Part shown: positions 1 through 12,236 of the stretch, in pieces | Layout of the letters: each line of letters begins with the position of its first letter | How positions within the stretch are numbered: position 1 is the first letter of the stretch | Source: Nocardiopsis sp. ATB16-24 | GTDB lineage: Bacteria; Actinomycetota; Actinomycetes; Streptosporangiales; Streptosporangiaceae | DNA length: 64,000 bases | Direction of reading: 5' to 3' | Assembly (NCBI RefSeq): GCF_030271535.1 | Contig: NZ_JASCXJ010000006.1 | Span: 1-64,000 of the forward strand | Program-made: the position numbers and the translations under genes | The notes under the pieces: generated by a model | The model's input: the letters and a program-made list of their open reading frames with translations, nothing else | The model's database searches: none | What the model was told of the DNA's origin: nothing

Positions 1-65
1 CCGGGGCCCCGGCGCGGGACGCCTCCGCCCCGGCGGCCCCCGCCGGACCCGGCCGCGCGCGGCGT

Positions 66-1037
66 GTGGCCCGCTACGTGGCCGGGCGCCTGACGACCGC
101 GGTGGCCTCCCTGGCCGCCGTGGTGGTCGCCGGTTTCTTCCTCTTCCGGATCCTGCCCGGCGACCCCGTCCGAGCCATGACCGAGGGCCGTGAGGTCAGC
201 GCCGAGCAACGCGAGGAACTACGCCGCCAGTTCGGGTTGGACCAGCCCCTGTGGCAGCAGTTCCTGGACTACGCGACGGGCCTGCTGCGCTTCGACCTCG
301 GCACGTCCTTCCAGTATCGCGAACCGGTCGCCGACCTCATCCTGGACCGGCTCGGCCCGACCCTCCTGCTCGCCGGGACGGGCACGCTCATCGCCGCGCT
401 CCTGGGCCTTTTCCTGGGGGCACGCGCCGGTTGGAGACCCGGGAGCCGAGGAGACCGCGTCAACACCGCCGTGGCCCTGTTCCTGTGGTCGGTGCCCACG
501 TTCTGGCTCGGACTGCTGCTCATCGTGCTGTTGGCCTCGGGACGAGGGTTCGTGCCCGGTCTGTTCCCCACCGGAGGCATGACGGACCCGGGCACCGGCG
601 GGGCCTGGGACACCGCTCTCAACACCGCCTGGCACATGGTGCTGCCCGTCACCACCATGGTCGCGGTCATCTACGCCCAGTACCTGATGATCATGCGCTC
701 CTCGCTCATGGACGAGAAGGGCGCCGACTACCTCACCACCGCGCGCGCCAAAGGGCTGCGGGACACCCTGGTGCGGCGCAGGCACGCCGTGCCCAACGCG
801 TTGCTGCCGACGGTGACACTGGTCTTCCTCAACCTCGGACAGGTCGTCTCAGGGGTGATCCTCGTGGAGACCGTCTTCTCCTGGCCCGGTCTCGGACAGC
901 TCTTCTACTCCGGTCTGCGCGTACCCGACCTCGGCCTCGTCCAGGGCCTGTTCGTGGTCTTCGCGGCCTCGGTGATCCTCATGAACCTTCTCGCCGACTT
1001 GGTGTACCCGATGCTCGACCCCCGGGTGCGCCCGTGA
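66..1037 (+). CDS. Peptide/nickel-type ABC transporter permease 1 (DppB-like)
   Basis: First inner-membrane permease of an oligopeptide/dipeptide/nickel (PepT family) importer. The 323-residue product has an N-terminal membrane segment starting near residue 10 followed by the hallmark FRILPGDP motif of DppB/OppB proteins, several further hydrophobic segments, and an EAA-type cytoplasmic loop (YLTTARAKGL, about residue 222) that docks on the ATPases. The GTG at 66 gives a family-like N-terminus, but the frame stays open to the window edge, so an earlier start is possible. Its stop overlaps the next permease by 4 nt, the start of a four-gene operon. The solute-binding protein that would identify the substrate is not in the window. 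Confidence 0.88.
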   Translation: MARYVAGRLTTAVASLAAVVVAGFFLFRILPGDPVRAMTEGREVSAEQREELRRQFGLDQPLWQQFLDYATGLLRFDLGTSFQYREPVADLILDRLGPTLLLAGTGTLIAALLGLFLGARAGWRPGSRGDRVNTAVALFLWSVPTFWLGLLLIVLLASGRGFVPGLFPTGGMTDPGTGGAWDTALNTAWHMVLPVTTMVAVIYAQYLMIMRSSLMDEKGADYLTTARAKGLRDTLVRRRHAVPNALLPTVTLVFLNLGQVVSGVILVETVFSWPGLGQLFYSGLRVPDLGLVQGLFVVFAASVILMNLLADLVYPMLDPRVRP

Positions 1038-2032
1038 GCGCCCCCGCCGGGATCCCCGGCGCCCGGGGGACGGAAGGGGGAGAGCACCCGGACCGGCGGG
1101 CCGGCGGTCCGGCCGCACCGCCCACACCCCGCGCGCTGGCCCGCCGACGACGCAACGAGGCCCTGCGTCGCTTCGCGCGCGAGTACGCCCGTAACCGCGC
1201 CGGACTGTTCGGCCTGGCCGCGCTCCTGGTCATCGGCGCCTTGGCGCTGGCCGCCCCGTTGCTGGTCGACAGGGCCGAACTCACCGTCACGGGTGCGCCC
1301 GGCGCCGCCTACCAGCCGCCCAGCGCCGAGTACCCGCTCGGCACCGACAACTTCGGCCGTTCGATCCTGGACCTGGTGATCTGGGGCTCGCGGGTCTCGC
1401 TCACGGTCGGCTTCCTGGCCACGGGCGTCTCCGTGGTGTTGGGCACCCTGGTCGGCATGACCGCCGGGCACTTCAGCGCCTCCGGCGGTACCGCCGGGCG
1501 GATCATGTCCTCGGTGCTCATGCGCGTCACCGACTGGTTCCTGGTCCTGCCCACCCTGGTGCTGGCCGTGGCCCTGGCGGCCGTGCTGCCGAGGGGCACG
1601 GGCACCATCGTCCTGGCCATCGGTCTCACGGTCTGGCCCGCCACCGCCCGGCTGGTACGCGCGCAGACCCTGGCGGTGGAGGCCCGTCCCTACGTGGAAC
1701 GGGCCCGTGCCCTGGGGGGCGGTCACGCCCACGTCATGGCCTGGCACGTGCTGCCCAACGTCATGCCGGTCGTGCTCGCCCAGACCACCCTGCTCGTGGC
1801 CACCTCGATCATCGCCGAGTCCACCCTGGCCTTCCTCGGCGTGGGCGACCCCACCCAGATCTCCTGGGGAGGGATCCTGGAGGCGGCCCGCAACGCCGGG
1901 GCGATCAGCTCGGGGATCTGGTGGTACATGGTCCCGCCCGGCCTGGCCATCGCCGTGGTCGCGCTGTCCTTCACCCTGTGCGGCCGGGCCCTGGAATCCG
2001 TCATCAACCCGCGACTTCGGGAGCAGCGTTGA
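1034..2032 (+). CDS. Peptide/nickel-type ABC transporter permease 2 (DppC-like)
   Basis: Second permease of the importer, 332 residues from a GTG that overlaps the previous stop (GTGA). The frame is open far upstream, but this start fits translational coupling and gives a normal DppC length. It has a cytoplasmic N-terminus rich in Arg and Pro, the typical RRFAREYARNRAGLFGL entry into the first membrane segment, the YPLGTDNFGRSILDLVIWG signature of OppC/DppC proteins, and an EAA loop (YVERARALGGG, about residue 222). It would pair with the preceding permease to form the membrane channel. The substrate cannot be assigned from sequence. Confidence 0.88.
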   Translation: MSAPAGIPGARGTEGGEHPDRRAGGPAAPPTPRALARRRRNEALRRFAREYARNRAGLFGLAALLVIGALALAAPLLVDRAELTVTGAPGAAYQPPSAEYPLGTDNFGRSILDLVIWGSRVSLTVGFLATGVSVVLGTLVGMTAGHFSASGGTAGRIMSSVLMRVTDWFLVLPTLVLAVALAAVLPRGTGTIVLAIGLTVWPATARLVRAQTLAVEARPYVERARALGGGHAHVMAWHVLPNVMPVVLAQTTLLVATSIIAESTLAFLGVGDPTQISWGGILEAARNAGAISSGIWWYMVPPGLAIAVVALSFTLCGRALESVINPRLREQR

Positions 2033-3090
2033 CTTCCCTGCTCGACGTCCGCGAACTCCGTGTCACCTACCGCACCGGCGGTGGTGACGTTCCCGCCGTG
2101 CGCGGTGTGGACCTGGCACTGGACCCCGGCGACACCCTCGGCCTGGCGGGGGAGTCCGGCAGCGGCAAGTCCACGGTCGCCCTGGCCCTGCTGCGCCTGC
2201 TGCCCGCCACCGCGGACATCACCGGTGCGGTGCTCCTGGAGGGCGAGGACGTCCTCGGCATGCGCTGGGGGCGTCTGCGCGCCGTGCGTTGGGCGGGCGC
2301 CTCCATCGTCTTCCAGGGCGCCATGCACTCGCTCAACCCCGTCCGACGGATCGGCGACCAGATCGCCGAACCCATGACCGTCCACGGCACGGTGCCGGCC
2401 AAGGACGTACCGGTCCGGGTCGAGGCGCTCCTGGAACAGGTCGGACTGCCGCCCTCCCGCGCACGCGACTACCCGCACCAGCTGTCGGGCGGGCAGCGCC
2501 AGCGGGTCATGATCGCCATGGCTCTGGCGTGCGGTCCGCGTCTGATCGTCGCGGACGAGGCCACCACCGCCCTGGACGTGATGATCCAGGCGCAGATCCT
2601 GGCCCTGCTGCGGCGGCTGGTCGCCGAGCACGACATCGGCATGCTGATGATCAGCCACGATCTTTCGGTGCTGGCCGCCACCTGTGACCGCGTCGCGATC
2701 ATGTACGCGGGGCGGATCGTCGAGCAGGGGCCCGCGCGGGAGGTCGTGCACGAGCCCGCCCACCCCTACGCCGGTGCGCTCAGCGCCGCCTTCCCGCGCA
2801 TCGGGGACCCGGCCTCGCGTCTGGCGCCGAGGGGCCTGCCGGGCGATCCGCCGGATCCCGCCGACCCGCCGACGGGCTGTGTGTTCCGGCCGCGCTGCGC
2901 GGTGGCCGAGGACGTGTGCTCGACCGTGGACCCGCCGCTGTGGCCGGTGGATCCCGACGAGCGAGGGAACTCCGTCCGACAGGCGGCGTGTGTGCACGTG
3001 GGTCACGCACGCCCATCCGCGGGACCGGGGGACGGGCCGGCCTCCGTGCCGCCGCCGGCCACCGCCCCCACAGAGGAGAGACGCCCGTGA
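2029..3090 (+). CDS. Peptide/nickel ABC transporter ATP-binding protein 1 (DppD-like)
   Basis: Cytoplasmic ATPase subunit, 353 residues. The likely start is a TTG at 2029 that overlaps the upstream stop (TTGA); the protein then begins [13 protein letters not shown] like other DppD/OppD subunits. Walker A GESGSGKS is near residue 41, the ABC signature LSGGQRQR near 152, Walker [14 protein letters not shown] near 172, and the switch His is in MISHDLSVL. The oligopeptide-transporter C-terminal extension with paired cysteines ([16 protein letters not shown]) is present. It is translationally coupled to both neighbours and would form a heterodimer with the following ATPase. Confidence 0.88.
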   Translation: MTSLLDVRELRVTYRTGGGDVPAVRGVDLALDPGDTLGLAGESGSGKSTVALALLRLLPATADITGAVLLEGEDVLGMRWGRLRAVRWAGASIVFQGAMHSLNPVRRIGDQIAEPMTVHGTVPAKDVPVRVEALLEQVGLPPSRARDYPHQLSGGQRQRVMIAMALACGPRLIVADEATTALDVMIQAQILALLRRLVAEHDIGMLMISHDLSVLAATCDRVAIMYAGRIVEQGPAREVVHEPAHPYAGALSAAFPRIGDPASRLAPRGLPGDPPDPADPPTGCVFRPRCAVAEDVCSTVDPPLWPVDPDERGNSVRQAACVHVGHARPSAGPGDGPASVPPPATAPTEERRP

Positions 3091-4151
3091 GCACCACCGA
3101 GACCGATTCCCACGAGACCCCGCCCGTCTCCGGCAGGGGTACCGCCCCCCTGCTGAGCGCCCGGAGGGTGGAGGTCGCCTTCACCGCGGGGTTCGCTCCC
3201 GGCGGCGGGCGAGGTACCGCGCGGGCCGTGGACGGGGTCGACCTGGACGTGGCGGCGGGCGAGATCGTGGCGTTGGTGGGGGAGTCCGGCTGTGGCAAGA
3301 CCACGCTGGCCCGGGTGCTGTTGGGCCTGGAACGTCCCACCGGAGGCGAGGTGGCGTTCGAGGGGAGCCCACTGCGCTACGGCTCACGCGACATGCGCCG
3401 CTACCGCCGACGGGTGCAACTGGTGCAGCAGGACCCCACGGGATCGCTCAACCCACGCCGTACCGTCTACGAGTCGGTGGTCGAGGGACTGCGCGTCCAC
3501 AAGGGGACCCTCGCCGACGAGGCGGAGCGGGTGGCCGACGCACTGGCCAAGGCCGGCCTGCGCCCGCCCGAGCGCTTCCTCCCCCGTTACCCGCACGAGC
3601 TGTCCGGCGGCCAACGCCAACGCGTGGTGATCGCGGGAGCGCTGGTGCTGGAGCCCGAGGTGCTGGTGGCGGACGAGCCGGTGGCCTCGTTGGACGCGTC
3701 CGTGCGCGGGGAGATCCTGCGCCTGTTGCTCGACCTTCGGGCCGACCTCGGGCTGTCGGCCCTGGTCGCCACGCACGACCTCGGTCTGGCCTGGAACATC
3801 GCCGACCGGGTCGCGGTGATGTACCTGGGTCGGGTGGTGGAGTCGGGCACGGTGGAGGAGGTGTTGTCCGCACCGGCCCACCCCTACACGCGGGCGTTGC
3901 TGTCGGTGCTGCCGGAGGCGAAGGAGGAGCCCGTGGTGCTCTCCGGTGAGCCGCCGGACCCCAAACGCGTGCCCACGGGATGCCGGTTCCATCCGCGCTG
4001 CCCGGTGCTGGCCTCCGGGGAGGCGGAGCGCGCGGGCGTGGCCGATCGCTGTCGGACCGTGGACCCCGCGATCCTGGGAGGCGGAGCCGAGCGCCAGGTG
4101 GCCTGCCACTGGGCGGCGGCCGACGAGGAAGGGCGGGTAGGCCGGGGGTGA
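3087..4151 (+). CDS. Peptide/nickel ABC transporter ATP-binding protein 2 (DppF-like)
   Basis: Second ATPase of the importer, 354 residues from GTG 3087 (4-nt overlap with the upstream stop; GAGGAGAG at 3073-3080 is a good ribosome-binding site). Walker A GESGCGKT lies near residue 66, LSGGQRQRV near 172, Walker [15 protein letters not shown] follows, and the C-terminal cysteine-bearing oligopeptide domain contains [11 protein letters not shown]. Both ATPases keep all catalytic motifs, so a functional heterodimer is expected. The operon ends here; the next 820 bp hold only a decayed gene and a regulatory palindrome. Confidence 0.88.
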   Translation: MSTTETDSHETPPVSGRGTAPLLSARRVEVAFTAGFAPGGGRGTARAVDGVDLDVAAGEIVALVGESGCGKTTLARVLLGLERPTGGEVAFEGSPLRYGSRDMRRYRRRVQLVQQDPTGSLNPRRTVYESVVEGLRVHKGTLADEAERVADALAKAGLRPPERFLPRYPHELSGGQRQRVVIAGALVLEPEVLVADEPVASLDASVRGEILRLLLDLRADLGLSALVATHDLGLAWNIADRVAVMYLGRVVESGTVEEVLSAPAHPYTRALLSVLPEAKEEPVVLSGEPPDPKRVPTGCRFHPRCPVLASGEAERAGVADRCRTVDPAILGGGAERQVACHWAAADEEGRVGRG

Positions 4152-4364
4152 CCCGGAGTCGCGATCCCGGCGCGGACGTCGTGGCGACCGTGTGGCCCCC
4201 ACCTGATCGACGTGCTCGGAGACGGCCGGAAGGCACGGAGGACATGGCGCGATAGCGGCCTTGCCGCTTCGCGTCGGTGTGTTCCACACGAGGCCCGATC
4301 GTTGGATCCGCCGCCCCCTCCAGAACGCCTCACGACCGAACGCGACCTCTGGCGCGGTGGGGAA

Positions 4365-4762
4365 CTCGACCTGGACGCCCACCCGGCCCGCGTGGGACTG
4401 AGCGACGACCCGCCGTCCACTCCGCAGACCCCGCGCTCCGTGCACCGCGCGCGCCCGCCTGGCGACCGTCCCCTTCGACGACCTTCGGATCGCCCTGGGC
4501 CGTCCCGTTCTGCCGGAGGTGCCCGCGCTGGTGGACGAGAGGGTCCGTCGGCGCAGGGGCGGTCGCTGCCATGAGCAGAACCCCCTGTCGGCGGGCCGTG
4601 CTCGACGGGCTCGGCTTCGCCGTCACCGGCCTCGGAGCCCGTGTGCACGCCGGTGGCACCGAAGGCCCCCGTCCCTCCACGCACGCCCTGCTCCGGGTGG
4701 ACCTGCACGAGGCGGACCGTGCCGTCATCGCCACCCGAGTCCGGGGGGTCCTCTGTGTGTGA
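4365..4762 (+). pseudogene. Arylamine N-acetyltransferase remnant (two frameshifts, C-terminus lost)
   Basis: No intact reading frame, but three frames read in succession rebuild the N-terminal half of an arylamine N-acetyltransferase. From about 4368: DLDAHPARVGLSDDPPSTPQT. After a shift near 4445: LATVPFDDLRIALGRPVLP and RRRRGGRCHEQN, where the Cys codon at 4567-4569 matches the catalytic cysteine. After a second shift near 4592, consistent with one extra G: AVLDGLGFAVTGLGARV and STHALLRVDL, where the His matches the second triad residue. The region carrying the triad Asp (normally DVGFG) and the rest of the protein are absent before the TGA at 4760. I infer a recently decayed acetyl-CoA-dependent enzyme. 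A sequencing error could explain one shift but not the missing C-terminal half. Confidence 0.75.
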
Positions 4763-4775
4763 CAGAGGTCACACA
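4756..4775. promoter_or_regulatory. Perfect CRP-type palindrome upstream of egtA
   Basis: TGTGTGACAGAGGTCACACA has 8-bp arms separated by 4 nt and contains the exact CRP half-site pattern TGTGA-N6-TCACA (4758-4773). It lies 198 nt before the egtA start and overlaps the end of the nat remnant. Binding by a Crp/Fnr-family protein is inferred from the match alone. Confidence 0.6.
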
Positions 4776-4972
4776 TGCGTCGGGGGTCCTTCGTGTGAGG
4801 CGAAGCCCCATATCACGTGGCGCGCCGGTGTGGTCGCATTCCGCTCGGATGGGGAGTGTCCGGATGTTCACCGAGATTTGGGACATCGGGCACGTTCGGT
4901 CTGAGGAAGCCGTGGGCAGGATTTCGGAGGTGTCGCCCGGCAAGGGACGGCCGCCGTCGAAGGAGCAGCTCC

Positions 4973-6271
4973 ATGGCCCAGATGACCACGGAAGACGTCC
5001 ACGAGTACATCAACGGGATCTGTTTCAAGACCGGCCCGCCGGGCAAGGTCGGGGTCGAGACCGAATGGCTGGTCACCGACCACGCCGACCCGACGGCACC
5101 CGTCGCCGTCGACCGCCTCGCGGCGGCGGTGGAGTCCGGCGGACCGCCTCCCGGAGGAAGCGGCATCACCTTCGAACCCGGCGGGCAGCTCGAACTCAGC
5201 TCACCCGCCCTCCCCGGCCCGGCACGGGCGCACGAAGCGCTCGCCACCGACCTGGACCACATCGGCAAGGCCCTCGCCGAATCCGGTCTCCACCTGGTGG
5301 AGAGCGCGCTGGACTCCACGCGCCCGCCCCGGTGCCAACTCCACAGGCCCCGCTACGCGGCCATGCAACGGTTCTTCGCCAACCACCGCCACAGCAGCGG
5401 ATACACCATGATGTGCAGTACCGCCTCCATCCAGGTGTGCCTGGACAACGGAGCGGACGCCGCCGACCTTCGTGCCCGCTGGGAACTCGCCCACCGCCTC
5501 GGCCCCGTCCTCGTCGCCGCCTTCGCCAACTCCGCCTACTGGCGGGGACGCCCCACCGGATGGAAGTCCACGCGCTGGGCCATCTGGGCGGCCACCGACT
5601 CCACCCGCACCCGACCGGTCCTGGACCACGACAGCGACCCCGACCCCGCCATCGCCTGGGCCGAGTACGCACTGGCGGCCAAGGTCATGGCGATCCCCGC
5701 CGACCCCGGCACGGACGACCCCTGGACCGCGGACCCCGGGCTCACCTTCGACCAGTGGGTCAAAGGACAGGGGCCGCGTCCGGTGACCCGCGCCGACCTG
5801 GAGTTCCACCTCAGCACACTCTTTCCTCCCGTGCGTCCGCGCGGCTGGTGGGAGTTGCGCATGATCGACGCGGTGCCGCTGCGCTGGTGGCCGGTGCCCG
5901 TGGCGCTCGTCGCGGCCCTGGCCGACGACCCGCGCGCCCGCGCGGTGGCGGAGGAGTCCACCGAGAGGATGTGCGAAGGACGTTCTCCCAGCCGCGGCCT
6001 GTGGATGCGCTCCGCCCAGCGCGGACTGGCCGATCCCGCGGTCCTGCGCTGTGCCCGCGACTGCTTCGACGCCGCGGTGGAGGCCCTGCCGCGCATGGGC
6101 GCGGCCTCCTTGGCGGTCCTGGTCGACGACTACGCGGACCGCCACACACGTCGGGGGACGAGTCCCGCCGACATCCGACCGCTCGTGCCCGAACCGCGTC
6201 CGGCGACCGGACGCCACGGCGCGGAGCGGTCGGAGGTCCCCGATCCCGGACACATGGGAGGAGCACCGTGA
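4973..6271 (+). CDS. egtA: EgtA, glutamate-cysteine ligase of ergothioneine biosynthesis
   Basis: Makes gamma-glutamylcysteine from glutamate, cysteine and ATP, the sulfur donor for ergothioneine. The 432-residue product belongs to the GCS2 family, with the substrate-pocket GVETEWLV near the N-terminus and EPGGQLELSSP about 40 residues later. ATG 4973 is chosen because it follows AAGGAGC (4960-4966) and starts just ahead of conserved sequence. It is first in a four-gene operon in mycobacterial order (egtA-B-C-D) and overlaps egtB by 4 nt. A CRP-like palindrome lies 198 nt upstream. The context makes EgtA far more likely than a general glutathione-type ligase. Confidence 0.9.
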   Translation: MAQMTTEDVHEYINGICFKTGPPGKVGVETEWLVTDHADPTAPVAVDRLAAAVESGGPPPGGSGITFEPGGQLELSSPALPGPARAHEALATDLDHIGKALAESGLHLVESALDSTRPPRCQLHRPRYAAMQRFFANHRHSSGYTMMCSTASIQVCLDNGADAADLRARWELAHRLGPVLVAAFANSAYWRGRPTGWKSTRWAIWAATDSTRTRPVLDHDSDPDPAIAWAEYALAAKVMAIPADPGTDDPWTADPGLTFDQWVKGQGPRPVTRADLEFHLSTLFPPVRPRGWWELRMIDAVPLRWWPVPVALVAALADDPRARAVAEESTERMCEGRSPSRGLWMRSAQRGLADPAVLRCARDCFDAAVEALPRMGAASLAVLVDDYADRHTRRGTSPADIRPLVPEPRPATGRHGAERSEVPDPGHMGGAP

Positions 6272-7613
6272 GCCACGAGCAGGAGCGCCTCAAGGAGCGC
6301 ATCGCCGCGGAACTCGACATCGGCAGGCGGCACAGCAACGGCCTCACACTCGACGTGCTGGACGAGGAGGAGCTGCTGGCCCAGCACTCGCCGCTCATGT
6401 CGCCTCTGGTGTGGGACCTGGCCCACGTCGGCAACTACGAGGAGCAGTGGCTGCTGCGCGTCGCGGGCGGACGCCAAGCGCTGCGCCCGGACATCGACGG
6501 TCTCTACGACGCCTTCGAGAATCCGCGTGCCACACGTGTCAGCCTCCCCCTGCTGCCTCCCGAGGAGGCCCGCGAGTACAACGAACGCGTACGCCGGGAA
6601 GTACTCGACGCCCTGGAATCGGTCGACCTGGGCGTACCCGGGCCGCGCACGGCCTCCGAGGACGAACGTTTCCTGTTGGAGGCCGGACTCCTCTACCACC
6701 TGGTCATCCAACACGAGCACCAGCACAACGAGACCATGCTCGCCACCCACCAACTGCGCAGGGGCGAGCCCGTCCTGCTGGAGGAGACCGCCGGCGTCGC
6801 CACGCTGAACCCGCCCGTCCGAGGCGAGGTACTGGTGCCGGCGGGCGAGTTCACCATGGGCACCAGCGAGGACCCCTGGGCCTACGACAACGAGGGCCCG
6901 GCCCACACCGTCGACCTGGGGCCCTACTGGATCGACACCGCGCCCGTCACCAACGCCGCCTACCAGGAGTTCATGGACGACGGTGGCTACCAGGACCGCC
7001 GCTGGTGGTCCCCCGCCGGATGGGAGTGGAAGGAGGGCAGGGGGGTCCTCGCCCCGGCCTTCTGGACCAAGGAGGGCGACGGGTGGTCCCGGCGTCGGTT
7101 CGGCCGCCGGGAGATGGTCCCCGCCGACGAGCCCGTCCAGCACGTCAGTTTCCACGAGGCCCAGGCCTACGCCGCGTGGGCGGGCAAACGACTGCCGAGC
7201 GAACCCGAATGGGAGAAGGCCGCCCGCTTCGACCCGCGCACAGGCCGCTCACACCGCTATCCATGGGGCGACACCGAACCCGGACCCCACCACGCCAACC
7301 TGGGCCGGAGAAGACTCGGCCCGGCTCCGGCCGGAAGTCACCCCGAAGGAGCCTCCCCGCTGGGCGTGCAGCAGATGATCGGTGACGTGTGGGAGTGGAC
7401 CTCCACCACCTTCACCGGCTATCCCGACTTTCGCGCCTTCCCCTACAGGGGATACTCGGAGGTCTTCTTCGACGACGGGTACAAGGTGCTGCGCGGCGGA
7501 TCCTGGGCGACCCATCCCACCGCCGCCCGCTCCACGTTCCGTAACTGGGACCATCCGATCCGGCGGCAGATCTTCAGCGGGTTCCGCTGCGCGCGTGACG
7601 TGGAACCCGTCTG

Positions 7614-7614
<1 letters not shown>
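6268..7614 (+). CDS. egtB: EgtB, hercynine oxygenase (gamma-glutamyl-hercynylcysteine sulfoxide synthase)
   Basis: Non-haem iron enzyme that couples hercynine to gamma-glutamylcysteine with O2. The 448-residue product has an N-terminal DinB-like domain supplying the iron ligands: WDLAHVGNYEE (His53) and the HX3HXE motif HEHQHNE (His149, His153). From about residue 190 follows a formylglycine-generating-enzyme-like (FGE-sulfatase) domain with PVTNAAYQEFMDDGGY, RLPSEPEWEKAARFDP and a terminal RGGSWATHP/FRNWDHP/SGFRCAR block. GTG 6268 overlaps the egtA stop; its own TGA shares one base with the egtC ATG. All iron ligands are present, so it should be active. Confidence 0.93.
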
Positions 7615-10221
<2,607 letters not shown>

Positions 10222-10612
10222 GGCCGTCCCCGCCCACGGGCGGGACCGTGACAGCCCCACCCGGAAGGGCCTCGGCGGGACCGGCCGGACGCCTACCGTC
10301 CGTCCACCACCGCCTCCGAGGCGGGCTCGGGGCGGCGGGGCAGGGGAGAGGATCGACCGCTCCTGCGGACCGCCGGCCCTGTGGTCGTGGTCGGCGTCGC
10401 CCGGTCGGGGACCGTCCGCCGGGTCGCCCTCACCCGAACAGGCGGTCACGATCGGTGTCGGCACCGCGGTCAAGGCCACGGCGGTCACGCGGGGGCGCCA
10501 TGCCCTCGCGGGACGGGCGCGGCCGGTGCCCGGTCGGCCACGGACACGTCCAGGAGTGTTCACGGGCGTCCCGTGGCCGGACACGGCCATCGCGACCTCT
10601 GAGGGAGACGGC
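10222..10612. other. Convergent intergenic region, no convincing gene
   Basis: Lies between the 3' ends of dapB and menA. A hairpin-like CCGTCCCCGCCC/GGGCGGGACCG pair at about 10224-10248 (one bulged base) could terminate dapB. The minus strand at roughly 10420-10490 reads like a lipoprotein signal end (AVPTPIVTACSG), but no protein-like continuation follows. I see no other structure. Confidence 0.4.
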
Positions 10613-11485
10613 TCACCCCAGCAGCAGCGCCACCGAGAACAGCACACCGAAGACCATCTGGAGCCTGCCGGTCTCACCCAACCCCAGGACCAGCGCACGA
10701 CCGGTCTGGCCGCCCAGCACACGCCTGAGGGCGGGCACCGCCAGCGGAGCCGACAACAGCACCAGCGGCGTCCACCAGAACACCGGGGTCAGCGCCAGTG
10801 CCGCCACATAGGCGAGCACGATCGCTCCCGCGTACAGCCGGCGGGTGCCCGCCTCGCCCAGACGCACCGCCAGGGTGATCTTGCCGGTCTCCCGGTCGGT
10901 CGGGATGTCGCGCAGGTTGTTGATCACCAGGACCGAACAGGACAGCAGCCCCACCGGCACCGACGCCACCCACGCCTGCCACGGGGCCGATTCCACCTGC
11001 ACGAACACCGTGCCCACCACGGCCACCACGCCGAAGAAGACGAACACCGAGATCTCACCCAGGCCCCGGTAGCCGTACGGTGTACGACCGCCGGTGTAGT
11101 ACCAGGCCGCGGCGATCGCCAGGGCGCCCACGATCAGCAGCCACCACGAGGTGGTCGCCACCAGGACCAGCCCGACCACCCCCGCGAGGGCGAAACCGCC
11201 CAGCGCCGCCGCCAGCACCTGTCGGGGCGCGGCCAGACCGGTCGCGGTCAACCGGGCCGGCCCGGTCCGCTCCTCGGTGTCGGTGCCCTTCATCCCGTCG
11301 CTGTAGTCGTTGGCGAAGTTCACACCGATCTGCAACGCCATGGACACCACCAGGGCCAGGAGCGCCTTCCACCAGACGAACCCGTCCAGGGCGAAGGCGA
11401 GCGCGGTGCCGACCGCCACCGGGACGATGGAGTTCGGAAGCGTACGGGGGCGCAGCCCCGAGACCCATTCACTGACCGTGGCCAC
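10613..11485 (-). CDS. menA: 1,4-dihydroxy-2-naphthoate polyprenyltransferase (MenA)
   Basis: Integral membrane UbiA-family enzyme that attaches the prenyl chain to dihydroxynaphthoate in menaquinone synthesis. GTG at 11485 gives 290 residues starting VATVSEWVSGLRPRTLPNS, the normal start of actinobacterial MenA; longer frames upstream are unconserved. The two prenyl-diphosphate/Mg motifs are NFANDYSDGMKGTD and INNLRDIPTDRETGK, separated by several membrane helices. A GNAT gene lies 100 nt upstream on the same strand; other men genes are not in the window. Confidence 0.9.
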   Translation of the reverse strand: MATVSEWVSGLRPRTLPNSIVPVAVGTALAFALDGFVWWKALLALVVSMALQIGVNFANDYSDGMKGTDTEERTGPARLTATGLAAPRQVLAAALGGFALAGVVGLVLVATTSWWLLIVGALAIAAAWYYTGGRTPYGYRGLGEISVFVFFGVVAVVGTVFVQVESAPWQAWVASVPVGLLSCSVLVINNLRDIPTDRETGKITLAVRLGEAGTRRLYAGAIVLAYVAALALTPVFWWTPLVLLSAPLAVPALRRVLGGQTGRALVLGLGETGRLQMVFGVLFSVALLLG

Positions 11486-11585
11486 GCTCCGGTCCCTCTC
11501 CACTCGACGACGGCACGCCCGGTACGCGCCGCAACGACCACCCCACGGTAGTCCCTGGCCAGAGGTCCTCGGCCCGCGCGGGCCC

Positions 11586-12140
11586 CTACTCGGAGATCGA
11601 CGCGTGCAGACGCACCATCGGCAGCAGCCGGCCCATGTCGATCTCACGTCGGGCGCCGTCCGCGCGCCATCCGGAGGACTCGAAGAAGGAACGCAGCGCG
11701 TTGTCGGCCTCGGGGACCCACACGTGCGCCGTGCCGAAGCCGTCCTCCACGAGGTGCTCCACGGAGGCGTTCATCAGGCGGCTGCCGTGCCCCTGGCGCA
11801 GCCGTGTGGGGTCCACGTGCAGCGCGAACACCTCCGCGTCCACCGCGGGCCACAGGTCGGGGTCGCCCGCCGGTCCGAACGCGGCGAACCCGGTCACCGT
11901 CCGTACCCCGTCCACCTCGTCGGTGGAGACCACCAGCCTGTGCTTGGACGTGGGCGGCGACTCCAGGGCCGTGGTCCACTGTTCACGGAACCGCCCACGG
12001 GCCTCCTCGCCGCCCAGGGCCTCGGAGACCTCCTCGGGCAGGAGGGACCCGTACACCGCCTTCCACGAGGCCACCTGGATATCGACGACGGCGTCCACGT
12101 CGGCGGCGCGGGCGGGACGGACGAACTGTGCACTGGACAC
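11586..12140 (-). CDS. GNAT-family N-acetyltransferase
   Basis: A 184-residue acetyltransferase of the GNAT fold. The N-terminus VRPARAADVDAVVDIQVASW is the usual beta1-alpha1, and the acetyl-CoA-binding loop appears as HVDPTRLRQGHGSRLMNASV (R/Q-x-x-G-x-G/S), followed by FFESSGWRADG. GTG 12140 is backed by a strong AAGGAGG ribosome-binding site. The acceptor substrate cannot be predicted. It is divergent from the small membrane protein gene at 12237. Confidence 0.85.
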   Translation of the reverse strand: MSSAQFVRPARAADVDAVVDIQVASWKAVYGSLLPEEVSEALGGEEARGRFREQWTTALESPPTSKHRLVVSTDEVDGVRTVTGFAAFGPAGDPDLWPAVDAEVFALHVDPTRLRQGHGSRLMNASVEHLVEDGFGTAHVWVPEADNALRSFFESSGWRADGARREIDMGRLLPMVRLHASISE

Positions 12141-12236
12141 GGCAGGGCCTCCTTAGGGGGTGGGCGACACGCCTGGCGACAAGATCACCTACGCCGGAGT
12201 TTCCGGACCTTGCCATGGCATGGGAACATCTATGGT

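Noticed and set aside
10420-10490. Lipoprotein-signal-like stretch on the minus strand between dapB and menA
   Set aside because: Only a short hydrophobic run ending in TACSG; no start in a good context and no protein-like mature sequence, so not called as a gene.
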